Source of the DNA: Bacteroidales bacterium
GTDB lineage: Bacteria; Bacteroidota; Bacteroidia; Bacteroidales; BM520
DNA length: 15,242 nucleotides
Assembly (NCBI GenBank): GCA_028701815.1
Contig: JAQVPY010000035.1
Coordinates: 1 to 15,242 of the forward strand
Direction: 5' to 3'
Shown here one piece after another: positions 8,028 to 15,242 of the stretch. Positions within the stretch are counted from its first letter, which is position 1, and every line of letters begins with the position of its first letter. A model generated the notes under the pieces. The model saw only the letters and a list, made by a program, of their open reading frames with translations, was not told where the DNA came from and ran no database searches. The translations under genes and the position numbers were made by a program.

Positions 8028-8084
8028 TTTACGGCATAAAAATCCAAAAGCTATGGAGTGCTTTTGAATTTTATGCCGAGTAAA
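8028..8084. repeat. Long imperfect hairpin downstream of the transposase remnant
   Basis: TTTACGGCATAAAA (8028-8041) pairs with TTTTATGCCGAGTAAA (8069-8084) apart from a 2-nt AG bulge. Inside, CAAAAGC pairs with GCTTTTG, around the 8-nt loop TATGGAGT. It starts 16 bp after the transposase stop codon and may be a terminator-like structure or part of the original element. It is not followed by a clear T-run on the plus strand. Confidence 0.7.
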
Positions 8085-8134
8085 AAGTTCGATACAATAA
8101 TAGAAACGAGAAATAAATATTAACTAAGAAATGG

Positions 8135-8166
8135 CATTTACCGGTTTAAAAAGCGTTAGTATTATA
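8135..8166 (+). repeat. Direct repeat, right copy flanking the transposase remnant
   Basis: This is the partner of the repeat at 7749, differing at one base (AAAGCGTTAG versus AAAGCGATAG). It closes the 354-bp insert that holds the transposase fragment and hairpin. The sequence after it (8167-8254) is AT-rich with no gene visible. Confidence 0.85.
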
Positions 8167-8294
8167 GGTAGGACGAATAATATAATTGTTAATGTTTTTC
8201 ATTTTATATAATTTATTAAGTTAAAAAAATAAAGGTTACTTATGTTTATTGTGTCTAAATTATTATACCACAGTACATTAACTTTTTTCTATCT

Positions 8295-8312
8295 GTCTTT
8301 GTCGGCAAAGAC
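8295..8312. repeat. Small perfect hairpin GTCTTTG-TCGG-CAAAGAC
   Basis: A perfect 7-bp stem with a 4-nt loop lies just outside the left long repeat. It has a T-tract on its left and an A-tract on its right on the plus strand, so neither strand gives a standard terminator with a T-run immediately downstream. Confidence 0.6.
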
Positions 8313-8325
8313 AAAAATACAGTGC

Positions 8326-8437
8326 AACTTACCATAAAACAGCCTGTCACTGTTCCATAATAATAGTTAGAATCATAGCCTTCAAGGTGCTGCTTTCTGT
8401 AAAGCACCCTGTCGTTATAGCCTCTGCAACCTGCGGG
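8326..8437. repeat. Long direct repeat, left copy (112 bp, 2 mismatches to right copy)
   Basis: It matches 15131-15242 at 110 of 112 positions in the same orientation. The differences are A8331 versus G15136 and T8432 versus G15237. The copies lie 6,805 bp apart and bracket the three-gene secretion operon. The right copy is cut by the window end, so the full repeat may extend past 8437. Within it, GGTGCT (8386-8391) can pair with AGCACC (8403-8408), or alternatively GCTTT (8392-8396) with AAAGC (8401-8405). Confidence 0.95.
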
Positions 8438-8463
8438 CTGCTGCTGCTCTTATTGCAGAGGCT
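8419..8463. repeat. 11-bp perfect stem at the edge of the left long repeat
   Basis: AGCCTCTGCAA (8419-8429) and TTGCAGAGGCT (8453-8463) are perfect complements around a 23-nt loop rich in CTG/GCT triplets. It lies 58 bp downstream of the last gene of the minus-strand operon, so it would be in its 3' RNA. No T-run follows on the minus strand, so a classical terminator is unlikely. The left arm is shared with the right copy; the right arm there is beyond the window. Confidence 0.8.
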
Positions 8464-8521
8464 CTAATAAATATGTTTCAATTCCCTTTTCATGTTTTTC
8501 CGGGTCTTATATAACCTCACA

Positions 8522-9436
8522 TTACCTGTTAATCAATAGTTTCTGTGTAAAGATATTGTTGTCACAAATAATTTGGACGAGATAAATTCCGTCAGGCAGA
8601 TCTTTTGTGTCAATTTCTACAGCGGCGGAATTGAAGGTTTTTAATAAGCGGCCTGTTGCCGTCATAATACAGACGCGCGAGCAGGTGTTATCTCCGTATT
8701 TTATGGAGATTTTATCTGTTGCAGGGTTTGGATAGAGTTCAATATTGGCGGCTTGTGGCGAAAATTCTTCAATATCATTTATCAGTTGAGTGTATATTGT
8801 ATCGCAGGGCATATTCATAAAAGAATAGTTGTTACCTGAAGCATCGCTATAACAACGAATGCCGTCGATATAAATACCATCGGGAGAATTTCCGTATTTA
8901 CACAGATAATATATTTCATTGGGGAAGAATGAGCTTGAATGTCCTATCCCATCAATGATCTTTCCAGAGAAGTATCCGTTTTCATCTGAGACGAACTGAT
9001 TCTTTATCTGAATGCCATTATAATCGGAATAGTTTACAGAATCCACAGTAACGGTAATAGGACAGTCATATACGGTAACTTCCCATGTCTCCCCGGTTCC
9101 GGCACCGAAATCATATAACAAGGTAATTTCTTCGGTGTCTCTATTAAACCAGTATACTTTGTCGTCGTCTTTTCTTATATATTCGCGGTTGTATTCAGTG
9201 CCACTAATAACATAAGCAATTAATCCTATTTTATCGACAATTTTAAATACTTCTCCGTTAATAATAGTGTCTCCGGATACTTCTAATTGCTGATAATTAA
9301 ATTCTATAACCGGATATGATATTGTTTCAGCTGTTTGGTAATACCATGTGGTGTTATCGGGATAATTCTGGGCATCTGTTTGTTTATGAATCATAAATAG
9401 ACAAACGATGGCAATAAGTAATAAAATCTTTTTCAT
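8522..9436 (-). CDS. Secreted protein with T9SS C-terminal sorting domain
   Basis: A 304-aa protein with signal peptide MKKILLLIAIVCLFMIHKQ and a cut after about residue 22 (TDA before QNYP). The middle region (about 25-225) is all-beta in character, with blocks such as DTIINGEVFKIV, REYIRKDDDKVYWF and LLYDFGAGTGETW. These recur in an uncharacterised type of secreted Bacteroidota proteins; I cannot give a function. Residues 230-304 form a type A T9SS sorting domain (ELYPNPATDKISI, then GRLLKT, then LPDGIYLVQI and the final KLLINR). The protein is therefore expected to cross the outer membrane by T9SS and be attached to the surface or released. It is the last gene of the operon, 30 bp after its neighbour. 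Confidence 0.85.
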   Translation of the reverse strand: MKKILLLIAIVCLFMIHKQTDAQNYPDNTTWYYQTAETISYPVIEFNYQQLEVSGDTIINGEVFKIVDKIGLIAYVISGTEYNREYIRKDDDKVYWFNRDTEEITLLYDFGAGTGETWEVTVYDCPITVTVDSVNYSDYNGIQIKNQFVSDENGYFSGKIIDGIGHSSSFFPNEIYYLCKYGNSPDGIYIDGIRCYSDASGNNYSFMNMPCDTIYTQLINDIEEFSPQAANIELYPNPATDKISIKYGDNTCSRVCIMTATGRLLKTFNSAAVEIDTKDLPDGIYLVQIICDNNIFTQKLLINR

Positions 9437-9466
9437 AATTGTAAAATTTGTATATGATTAATGAAG

Positions 9467-11779
9467 TCAGTTAGTTTTAATTATTTTTTCATAAGAAACA
9501 ATTTTTCTATTGTCAAAAATAGAAATCAGATACATCCCTGCTTGCAGATTGCTAATGTCAAGTTCTTTACTATTACCTGAGAGAGGGGACTCATAGACGG
9601 TTCTACCCATAATATCAGTAATAGAGATAAAATAATCAGATACTTCATAATGGAAATCAATATTTAATATTGAAGAAACCGGATTAGGAAATATCTCAGG
9701 CGTTAAAGGAGTATAGTCGTCAAATCCCACGCCATCAACGCATGTTGCCGAGAGTTCGAATCCGCTTGCAGTAGTGCTACCATCGGAGCAGAAAACTAAA
9801 GTTAGTGCACCGCTTTGTGAAGCTAGATCTATTTCGCCGCCGTAGGGGTAGCTGAAGGGATAGTATGTTAACGGATTCTCGGTTCCGACACCGTCATAAA
9901 TATACATATAATCGCTCCAATCGATATAAAATGAACCACTTATCCTTATCACCTTATTAGGCGCATCGGGATAAATTATAACCATGCTTGTTTCATTATT
10001 CGAATAATTCATAAAAGGTCCGCCGCTGTCATAGATTATTGCTCCGCAGGTTGTTATTTCGGTAGTATCGTTAGTAACCATAGAAAATTGCTCGCCGATA
10101 ATTACATCTTCAGTGGCAGGGAAACCGTCGCCGTATTCATTAGTAGCATATACAGAATAAATATGTATTCCCGGTTCAAGTCCATATTCATCCCAAGACA
10201 GATATTCTCCGTTTACAGGGTTCTCGAAAACGTGTAAAACGGAATCGTTTCTAAGGAGCGTTATTTTTTGCATAACAAGTGGGGTAGAACCGTTGAGACA
10301 TCCTGTGGGGTTTCGCCAGGAGATAGATCTGTCGAATGAACCGGTTTCCGTAGCTGTTAAATTAGTGGGAGACTGAGGGATTTTTCGTGTGCATTTGTTT
10401 TCAAAAGAGAAAAACAATCCGGAGATCAAGGCAGCTGAAGGGCAGCTATATATAGTATTGTTATACTCGTCAATAATTGAGAAAGCGATTTGATCATCTA
10501 TTCCATTTGTTGAGACCCAATAGCAGTCGAGTTGTATGTCGGGCATTTCGATAAGTACTACCTGAATAGATGCACCATTTCTTTTTTGTACAAAGCCGAA
10601 ACTTTTCCCGTTTTCATCCACAAAGTTGATACCGCCATTACCCCATGGACCTGTATAGCCGGTATTACTGAACATTCTGACTTGAATTCTGCACAGGTCG
10701 CCAATAAGTAGACGGGAAGAAGCCTCTATTCCGGGACCTTCATCATTGATTGCATACACGTCATAATTATAATAATATGAAAAAGGGACGGTTTCATCAA
10801 CAAAACTCATAGCTTCTCCCGGCGCGGTATTTTCAAATTCTGCGATTATATCATTTTCTCGTTTTACTACAATTTTTGTTATATCGTTAAGAGGCTCTCC
10901 GTTTACAGTAGTTGTCGGATTTACCCAAGACAATTCGCAGTAAAGTTCATGATTGCTCCCCGGAACAGCAACAAAATCTGTCGGCTTATTGGCGATAGAC
11001 GTGTTTTGATAATATGGAAAGAAAAGAAAATTAAATCGAAATGTCAAATAGTCGCTTGTTGCAATGGGAGTCAATTCTGCAGTCTCCGTGTTAACTGTAA
11101 ATATGTTGGATTCGCTTGAAAAATAGTAAGAATAAGCATTTGTGGCATATAACACATTTGTTTCTCTGTCAAAATCCATGGAACTCTCCGACGAGCGAAA
11201 AATTTGTCCGGTATTACCTATTAGTGTAACTTCAAAAGTGTTTTTATCTATGGAATATAAATTAGACGTGGAATCACCGGTGCTGTGATTCATTCCATAC
11301 ATTTTACCGTTAGCATCAAAGGCAATCAAACGAATTTTATGCTCTGAATTATCGCCAACTCTTAAGGTGTCTCCTGTCAACAAATCCAATGTGTAAAACT
11401 TATTGTTATAATAATCAATTGCATAGATAGTTTCAGTAGTATAATCGCAGGCCATATTGAAGATAGTTTCAACGTCATATTCTCTTTCGGAAACAATTTC
11501 ACCGGTAGTATAATCAATTTTAGACCACCAGCAATAACTTGTCTCTGTTTCTCTTATTGTTATTGCATGAAGATAACCGTTATAGAAGCAGCCTGCATTA
11601 AGCCATTGGTCATCTTTTATTAAAGATAAACTTTCTTCAGGGTCGTCCATATCAAGAGAATAATAGTTTGTAATCATATTACAGTACGCCGTTTTATCCC
11701 TAGGAAACATGGGTTGTGAATAAATGTTCGATGATAGATAGAACAATAAAAACATTAATAATAGAATAAATTTTTTCAT
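9467..11779 (-). CDS. Large secreted FnIII/CUB protein with T9SS sorting domain
   Basis: A 770-aa protein with signal peptide MKKFILLLMFLLFYLSS and a likely cut before QPMF (after about residue 21). Residues about 55-250 look like a propeller-type repeat region (YAIDYYNNKFYTLDLLTGD, KMYGMNHSTGDSTSNLYSID). Two fibronectin type III-like domains follow at about 265-360 and 468-562, separated by a beta-rich segment. A CUB-like domain spans about 578-680 (CGAIIYDSGG, DYMYIYDGVG, LTLVFCSDGS) with Cys near both ends. The T9SS type A sorting domain is at 693-770 (EIFPNPVSS, then MGRTVYES, then LQAGMYLISI). No catalytic motif was found, so binding or adhesion is the best guess. It starts 11 bp after the stop of the protease gene. 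Confidence 0.85.
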   Translation of the reverse strand: MKKFILLLMFLLFYLSSNIYSQPMFPRDKTAYCNMITNYYSLDMDDPEESLSLIKDDQWLNAGCFYNGYLHAITIRETETSYCWWSKIDYTTGEIVSEREYDVETIFNMACDYTTETIYAIDYYNNKFYTLDLLTGDTLRVGDNSEHKIRLIAFDANGKMYGMNHSTGDSTSNLYSIDKNTFEVTLIGNTGQIFRSSESSMDFDRETNVLYATNAYSYYFSSESNIFTVNTETAELTPIATSDYLTFRFNFLFFPYYQNTSIANKPTDFVAVPGSNHELYCELSWVNPTTTVNGEPLNDITKIVVKRENDIIAEFENTAPGEAMSFVDETVPFSYYYNYDVYAINDEGPGIEASSRLLIGDLCRIQVRMFSNTGYTGPWGNGGINFVDENGKSFGFVQKRNGASIQVVLIEMPDIQLDCYWVSTNGIDDQIAFSIIDEYNNTIYSCPSAALISGLFFSFENKCTRKIPQSPTNLTATETGSFDRSISWRNPTGCLNGSTPLVMQKITLLRNDSVLHVFENPVNGEYLSWDEYGLEPGIHIYSVYATNEYGDGFPATEDVIIGEQFSMVTNDTTEITTCGAIIYDSGGPFMNYSNNETSMVIIYPDAPNKVIRISGSFYIDWSDYMYIYDGVGTENPLTYYPFSYPYGGEIDLASQSGALTLVFCSDGSTTASGFELSATCVDGVGFDDYTPLTPEIFPNPVSSILNIDFHYEVSDYFISITDIMGRTVYESPLSGNSKELDISNLQAGMYLISIFDNRKIVSYEKIIKTN

Positions 11780-11790
11780 GGTTGTAAGAG

Positions 11791-14700
11791 TTAGTGTTGA
11801 ATAATTAGTTTGTCGGATTTAAGAGTAGCCGTTGGGGATATAATAGAATATATATATATACCGTTCGCGATATCTGCTGTATGCCATATTATTTGGCCGG
11901 TATCTTCGGATAGCCGTGATTTGAAGATAGTATTGCCATTTATATTTTTAACTGTCAAAAAACAAGGCGTAGTAACATTATTGTAGTTAAAAACAATATG
12001 GTCATTTGCAGGATTTGGCAAGGCATTTATAATTATGACTTTATCAACTATATGTTCTGTCGTACTATTTTTTTTATTTGTTCTCGTATTGTTTGTACAT
12101 TTTATAGTATAATCCTTCATGGCAATACGTGAATAGGTCGTTATAAGATTATCTATTAAAGAATTTTGTTCATAGTCGTTGATAAAAGAGAAATTACCAT
12201 CATTTAATGAATAAAAAGTCGTTGATTTTTTAGATTTATAAAAGTTTAGTAATTGAATAAGATTATCATAGTCGTCATGTTTTTCAGTATTTATGTCTTT
12301 AGAGTAAGATATTTCTGAAGCTAATTCAATGGCTTTATCATAATTTTTTTGCTCAATCAATGATGCGATTATTAGTTGATTTGCTTTTCCATCTCCGATT
12401 TTTGCTATCCATGTTCTTATAGCTTCATAATCTTTTATATTATTATTAATATAACCCCTTAATAGAGCATACAAGGCATGCATATATTGATTTTTATAGT
12501 TGTCAGCTTTTTCTTTTTTGTTACTTGTTGAATTTGAAACTCCTTCATCACTTAACCTGTTATCCAATTCATTTTTGAGATTAATAAAATTGTAATAATT
12601 ATAATAATAATCATTTTGCAATTTATTGATGTAAGTAAGGGGAAGATTAAACAAATCAACCTTGTCGTCAAAATGGGAAAGGCAACTATTATTAATATTT
12701 ATACCTTGAGAAGTAACCCCATAGATGTTGTTCGTTAATGGGGTTTGAATGCCAATATTTTGATTATAGAAATAAATTAAGTTATTGCTTCCTCCATTAT
12801 AGAAGTGTATCGGTAGTCTTCCTCCATAAGAAAAAGTATTACCTGCAGCAATATCAATTGAACCCATAGAAGATTTTATGCCGGAAATTGTATTAGGAGA
12901 GATTGGATTTGCCACATAAAAATCTGCTGTTTTGTTGCTTTGGTTAGTGTTACATAAATATTCAAGTCCTAGAGCTGGGGAATTACTTGAATAATTTTGT
13001 CCACTTGCATAATTTGCATACGTCATCCCATTAAAACTATTCTTATATATTTCATTATAATATTCGGAATTACTGATATGTATTCCATAATAATTGATTG
13101 ATGAAGGGCTGGAAGTGCTAAATTTTTGAAAAGTGTTTTCTTCAATTGAAAAGCCCATTCCGTTTTCGATATGAATTCCGACACCCTCTTCGCAAGAAGA
13201 GCAATAACCCAGATTAAAATCACAAAAATTAATAGCGCAAAAATTAATGTTTTCGGATTCAATAGCATATCCATTATTATTAAATATAGTATTTTTTACC
13301 ATAAATGAACGTGTCGTCAGCCCTGTAGAGTTTGCATATATGGCATTATAAAAACCGGAAAAAGAGGACTTGTCCAAGGAATCCTCGGGACAAGGTTGTG
13401 TCTCTGAATTACAATAACCTAGCACGGAAAAATGAGAGTCATTTGATAATATACCCCTATTTGATGAAGTTATGTTTGAAGCGCTATCTGAAAGTAAAAA
13501 ATCGCATCCATGAAACCCCGCCCCATTAAAATTGAGAAGTTCTATGTGTTCATTAAATTGTGTGTCTACCGGATAATCTTGGGTAATCTCAAAAACACAA
13601 TTACGAAATGAGCATTTATTATATAATGTTTGACTTGGATTATAAGGGCTGAAATTTGAATAATTTCTTGCATTTAATGACTTGGCGTTGTTTCGGAAAG
13701 TGGAGTTTTCGGCAACAGCGATTCCGCCGGTAGTGGTACTGTCAGAAGGATTCCATAAGTTTAATGCCACCATTGCTTTTTCAATCAAAGAGTTATTTAT
13801 TATATCAACCCTTCCTTGATAATACAGGTTATTAATGGCTTCTTGTGTGCTGTCACTATGACCCCATACTTGAATACCTTGCCATAACAAAGAGTCGGAA
13901 TTAGTCACAGTTCCGCCGTCGATATGCAATTGGCCACCCTGTTTGACTGCAATTTTTCCTAATGCCGGCATTAACACTTCACAGCTAATAGTTAGTTCTC
14001 CTCCGGATTCAACATATATGTCTCTGTAAAGTCTTGTATTAAAATCTATCAGTTTTTCTCCGGTGACAATAAAGGGTGCATCTAAAGAATTAACCTCTTT
14101 AACAAATTTCCGGATATTTGTCCGAGCTATTGATTTGTGCATTTTATATATTTGGTTATCATTTAGATAATCGCGTGCCGATGATCCGTTCGGGTTTATT
14201 ATATTCCTATCACAAACGAATTGATGGCTTAATCCGAAAGAATGTCCAAGTTCGTGCAGTATTCCCCCAGCTGTAGAATGAATAAACCAACCTCTTATAA
14301 CAGACCATTGTTGATCAAATAAATATGATCCCCATTGTCTCATCCAATAAAACTTGATATATAAATCGGGCATGTGGACGTATGAGCCGTCATCATAGTT
14401 GCTTGAAGGGGACAAACTGCATGCGTAATTAAATGCCTGTAAATCCATTCCATTATTCACTACGTTATAATTGTATGCTGTTAAGCCGTTTGTGAAAAAC
14501 ACATCTATACCTTTAGGGATATTGTCGTCATTATCTATTTCATGAGCTTTGTCTAATAGGTACCAATTTGTCCTATTTGGACATTTGTAGTATGAACTAC
14601 TGTCATGGTCGTTATTCCAAAGATATGTATCTTGAATATATATGTATGATGCCTCAAAACGTATTTTTGAATCTACTATTGTTCCTCCGCAACTAGCAAT

Positions 14701-15051
14701 GTTTAAATGTGAAAGGTTATAGTTCATACATGCTACAATTGAATCAAATACGAGTTGGTGCTCTGCATTATTTGGCTGAAAGTTTCCGCTACTATCGTCA
14801 CGTTGAACAAAAATAAAGTTAATTCTTACAATTTTTTCCATAGTCAAAGAATCAATCATAAAAAAGTTAGTGTCAGATAAAAGCGAAGATGTGTTGCCGC
14901 ATATATTATCGGTTTCTATGTATTTATCTACGAGACACTCGTCTGCGCATTTATAGTTCCATTGGTGAAAAGATAAGGGCTGTCCAATTGCTGTTGAGAC
15001 TATATGAAAAAAAATAATTGATAGAGTTGTTGTTTGTAAAAGATGTTTCAT
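11791..15051 (-). CDS. T9SS-exported metzincin-like zinc protease with beta-helix domain
   Basis: A 1086-aa protein with signal peptide (MKHLLQTTTLSIIFFHIVST, cut near AIG before QPLS). Residues about 70-320 form a metallopeptidase domain with the full zinc motif HELGHSFGLSH, giving ligands H266, H270 and H276 and catalytic E267. The segment NIINPNGSS (283-291) sits where metzincins carry the Met-turn, with Ile285 in the usual Met position; M304 in QIYKMHKS is conserved in similar proteins. From about 345 to 760 the repeats (GGELTISC, GGTVTNSD, NSTFRNNAKS, NCVFEI) suggest a right-handed beta-helix. A helical region follows (about 800-960). Residues 1009-1086 form the T9SS sorting domain (NALPNPANDHIVF, ANGIYIYSI). 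It is the first gene of the operon. Substrate unknown; an extracellular protease is likely. Confidence 0.85.
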   Translation of the reverse strand: MKHLLQTTTLSIIFFHIVSTAIGQPLSFHQWNYKCADECLVDKYIETDNICGNTSSLLSDTNFFMIDSLTMEKIVRINFIFVQRDDSSGNFQPNNAEHQLVFDSIVACMNYNLSHLNIASCGGTIVDSKIRFEASYIYIQDTYLWNNDHDSSSYYKCPNRTNWYLLDKAHEIDNDDNIPKGIDVFFTNGLTAYNYNVVNNGMDLQAFNYACSLSPSSNYDDGSYVHMPDLYIKFYWMRQWGSYLFDQQWSVIRGWFIHSTAGGILHELGHSFGLSHQFVCDRNIINPNGSSARDYLNDNQIYKMHKSIARTNIRKFVKEVNSLDAPFIVTGEKLIDFNTRLYRDIYVESGGELTISCEVLMPALGKIAVKQGGQLHIDGGTVTNSDSLLWQGIQVWGHSDSTQEAINNLYYQGRVDIINNSLIEKAMVALNLWNPSDSTTTGGIAVAENSTFRNNAKSLNARNYSNFSPYNPSQTLYNKCSFRNCVFEITQDYPVDTQFNEHIELLNFNGAGFHGCDFLLSDSASNITSSNRGILSNDSHFSVLGYCNSETQPCPEDSLDKSSFSGFYNAIYANSTGLTTRSFMVKNTIFNNNGYAIESENINFCAINFCDFNLGYCSSCEEGVGIHIENGMGFSIEENTFQKFSTSSPSSINYYGIHISNSEYYNEIYKNSFNGMTYANYASGQNYSSNSPALGLEYLCNTNQSNKTADFYVANPISPNTISGIKSSMGSIDIAAGNTFSYGGRLPIHFYNGGSNNLIYFYNQNIGIQTPLTNNIYGVTSQGININNSCLSHFDDKVDLFNLPLTYINKLQNDYYYNYYNFINLKNELDNRLSDEGVSNSTSNKKEKADNYKNQYMHALYALLRGYINNNIKDYEAIRTWIAKIGDGKANQLIIASLIEQKNYDKAIELASEISYSKDINTEKHDDYDNLIQLLNFYKSKKSTTFYSLNDGNFSFINDYEQNSLIDNLITTYSRIAMKDYTIKCTNNTRTNKKNSTTEHIVDKVIIINALPNPANDHIVFNYNNVTTPCFLTVKNINGNTIFKSRLSEDTGQIIWHTADIANGIYIYSIISPTATLKSDKLIIQH

Positions 15052-15094
15052 AATGTAGAATTTTTGTACAGATAAAATAATATATTAGATAATT

Positions 15095-15125
15095 ATACTA
15101 TCATTTATAGAAATGATATGTCAAA
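15095..15125 (-). promoter_or_regulatory. Putative promoter of the T9SS operon with an internal inverted repeat
   Basis: On the minus strand, TTTGACA (plus 15119-15125) lies 18 bp before TAGTAT (plus 15095-15100), about 45 bp upstream of the protease start codon. The spacer is almost wholly covered by the perfect inverted repeat TATCATTT-ATAG-AAATGATA (15099-15118), which could be an operator. The -7 element fits the Bacteroidota TAnnTTTG consensus poorly, so the promoter call is tentative. Confidence 0.35.
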
Positions 15126-15242
15126 TTAGTAACTTGCCATAAAACAGCCTGTCACTGTTCCATAATAATAGTTAGAATCATAGCCTTCAAGGTGCTGCTT
15201 TCTGTAAAGCACCCTGTCGTTATAGCCTCTGCAACCGGCGGG
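15126..15242 (-). CDS. Possible C-terminal end of a gene continuing beyond the right edge
   Basis: On the minus strand the frame is open from the window edge through 38 codons to TAA at 15126-15128, starting PAGCRGYNDRVLYRKQHL and ending GCFMASY. It is the same reading as in the left repeat copy, where this stop is absent. It ends 74 bp before the protease start codon on the minus strand. Whether a real gene lies to the right cannot be judged from 38 codons. The codon use looks ordinary and the frame is free of stops, but the family is unknown to me. It could equally be an open, non-coding repeat. Confidence 0.4.
   Translation of the reverse strand, partial: PAGCRGYNDRVLYRKQHLEGYDSNYYYGTVTGCFMASY
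15131..15242. repeat. Long direct repeat, right copy (cut by window end)
   Basis: This is the second copy of the sequence at 8326-8437, in the same orientation, with 110 of 112 positions identical. It lies immediately upstream of the putative operon promoter, while the left copy lies downstream of the operon end. The repeat may continue beyond the window, because identity is still intact at the last base. Confidence 0.95.

Larger units (their letters stand above)
8258..8449 (-). pseudogene. Open frame over the left long repeat, possible gene fragment without a start
   Basis: Read on the minus strand, the frame is open for 64 codons between the stop at 8450-8452 and the stop at 8255-8257. It has no ATG near its beginning. 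The part inside the repeat reads like protein (for example GYNDRVLYRKQHLEGYDS, then a Tyr-rich and Cys-containing end). The copy at the right edge of the window gives the same residues with one Ala/Val change and a synonymous change. Past the repeat (8325 downwards) the frame runs into unrelated sequence. It may be a broken gene 3' end or a non-coding repeat that happens to be open. I do not recognise the residues. Confidence 0.35.

Noticed and set aside
8326..8463. CRISPR array or integron attC site
   Set aside because: Only two copies 6.8 kb apart, no short regular repeat-spacer pattern, no cas or integron integrase gene, and no clear attC core sites.
8419..8463. Rho-independent terminator of the minus-strand operon
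   Set aside because: The stem is strong, but the 23-nt loop is large and no T-run follows on the minus strand.
8339..8469. Plus-strand 43-codon hydrophobic open frame over the left repeat
   Set aside because: There is no start codon in either copy, and the Leu-rich end comes from CTG/CTC triplets in the hairpin loop.

Overview
The window looks like a chromosomal segment from a Bacteroidota genome, most likely a Bacteroidales member. This rests on three things: type IX secretion (T9SS) C-terminal sorting domains on three proteins, lipoboxes typical of the phylum, and a TAnnTTTG-type promoter with A-rich leaders instead of strong Shine-Dalgarno sequences. No rRNA, tRNA or CRISPR array was found.

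Left part (1-7365, + strand). The tail of an unrecognised gene overlaps an M14-type zinc carboxypeptidase lipoprotein. This is followed 14 bp later by a GH89 alpha-N-acetylglucosaminidase lipoprotein. Three small envelope genes follow with spacings of 12 bp, 12 bp and a short overlap: a YtxH-like protein, a two-helix holin-superfamily-III-like protein and an unnamed basic/coiled protein. A separate gene then encodes a divergent EF-G paralog, with its own promoter and a strong 13-bp-stem terminator. The paralog lacks the catalytic histidine of the G3 motif but keeps a domain IV tip histidine, so it resembles the EF-G2 (fusA2) type known from Bacteroides.

Middle (7366-8521). This is a gene-poor zone of about 1.15 kb. 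It holds palindromes, a truncated IS3-type transposase C-terminus between two 32-bp direct repeats (with a third, diverged copy upstream), a long hairpin, and the left copy of a larger repeat.

Right part (8522-15051, - strand). Three tightly spaced genes read right to left: a 1086-aa metzincin-like protease with a beta-helix, a 770-aa FnIII/CUB protein and a 304-aa secreted protein. All three have signal peptides and T9SS sorting domains, so they look like one operon exporting cell-surface or released proteins.

The operon is bracketed by two same-orientation repeat copies 6,805 bp apart, matching at 110 of 112 positions; the second copy runs off the window edge. Read on the minus strand, both copies share an open frame; the right copy ends in a stop codon and may be the 3' end of a further gene. 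The bracketing repeats, with a protein-like reading and two foldable hairpins, are the least explained feature here. No complete new system can be claimed from sequence alone.
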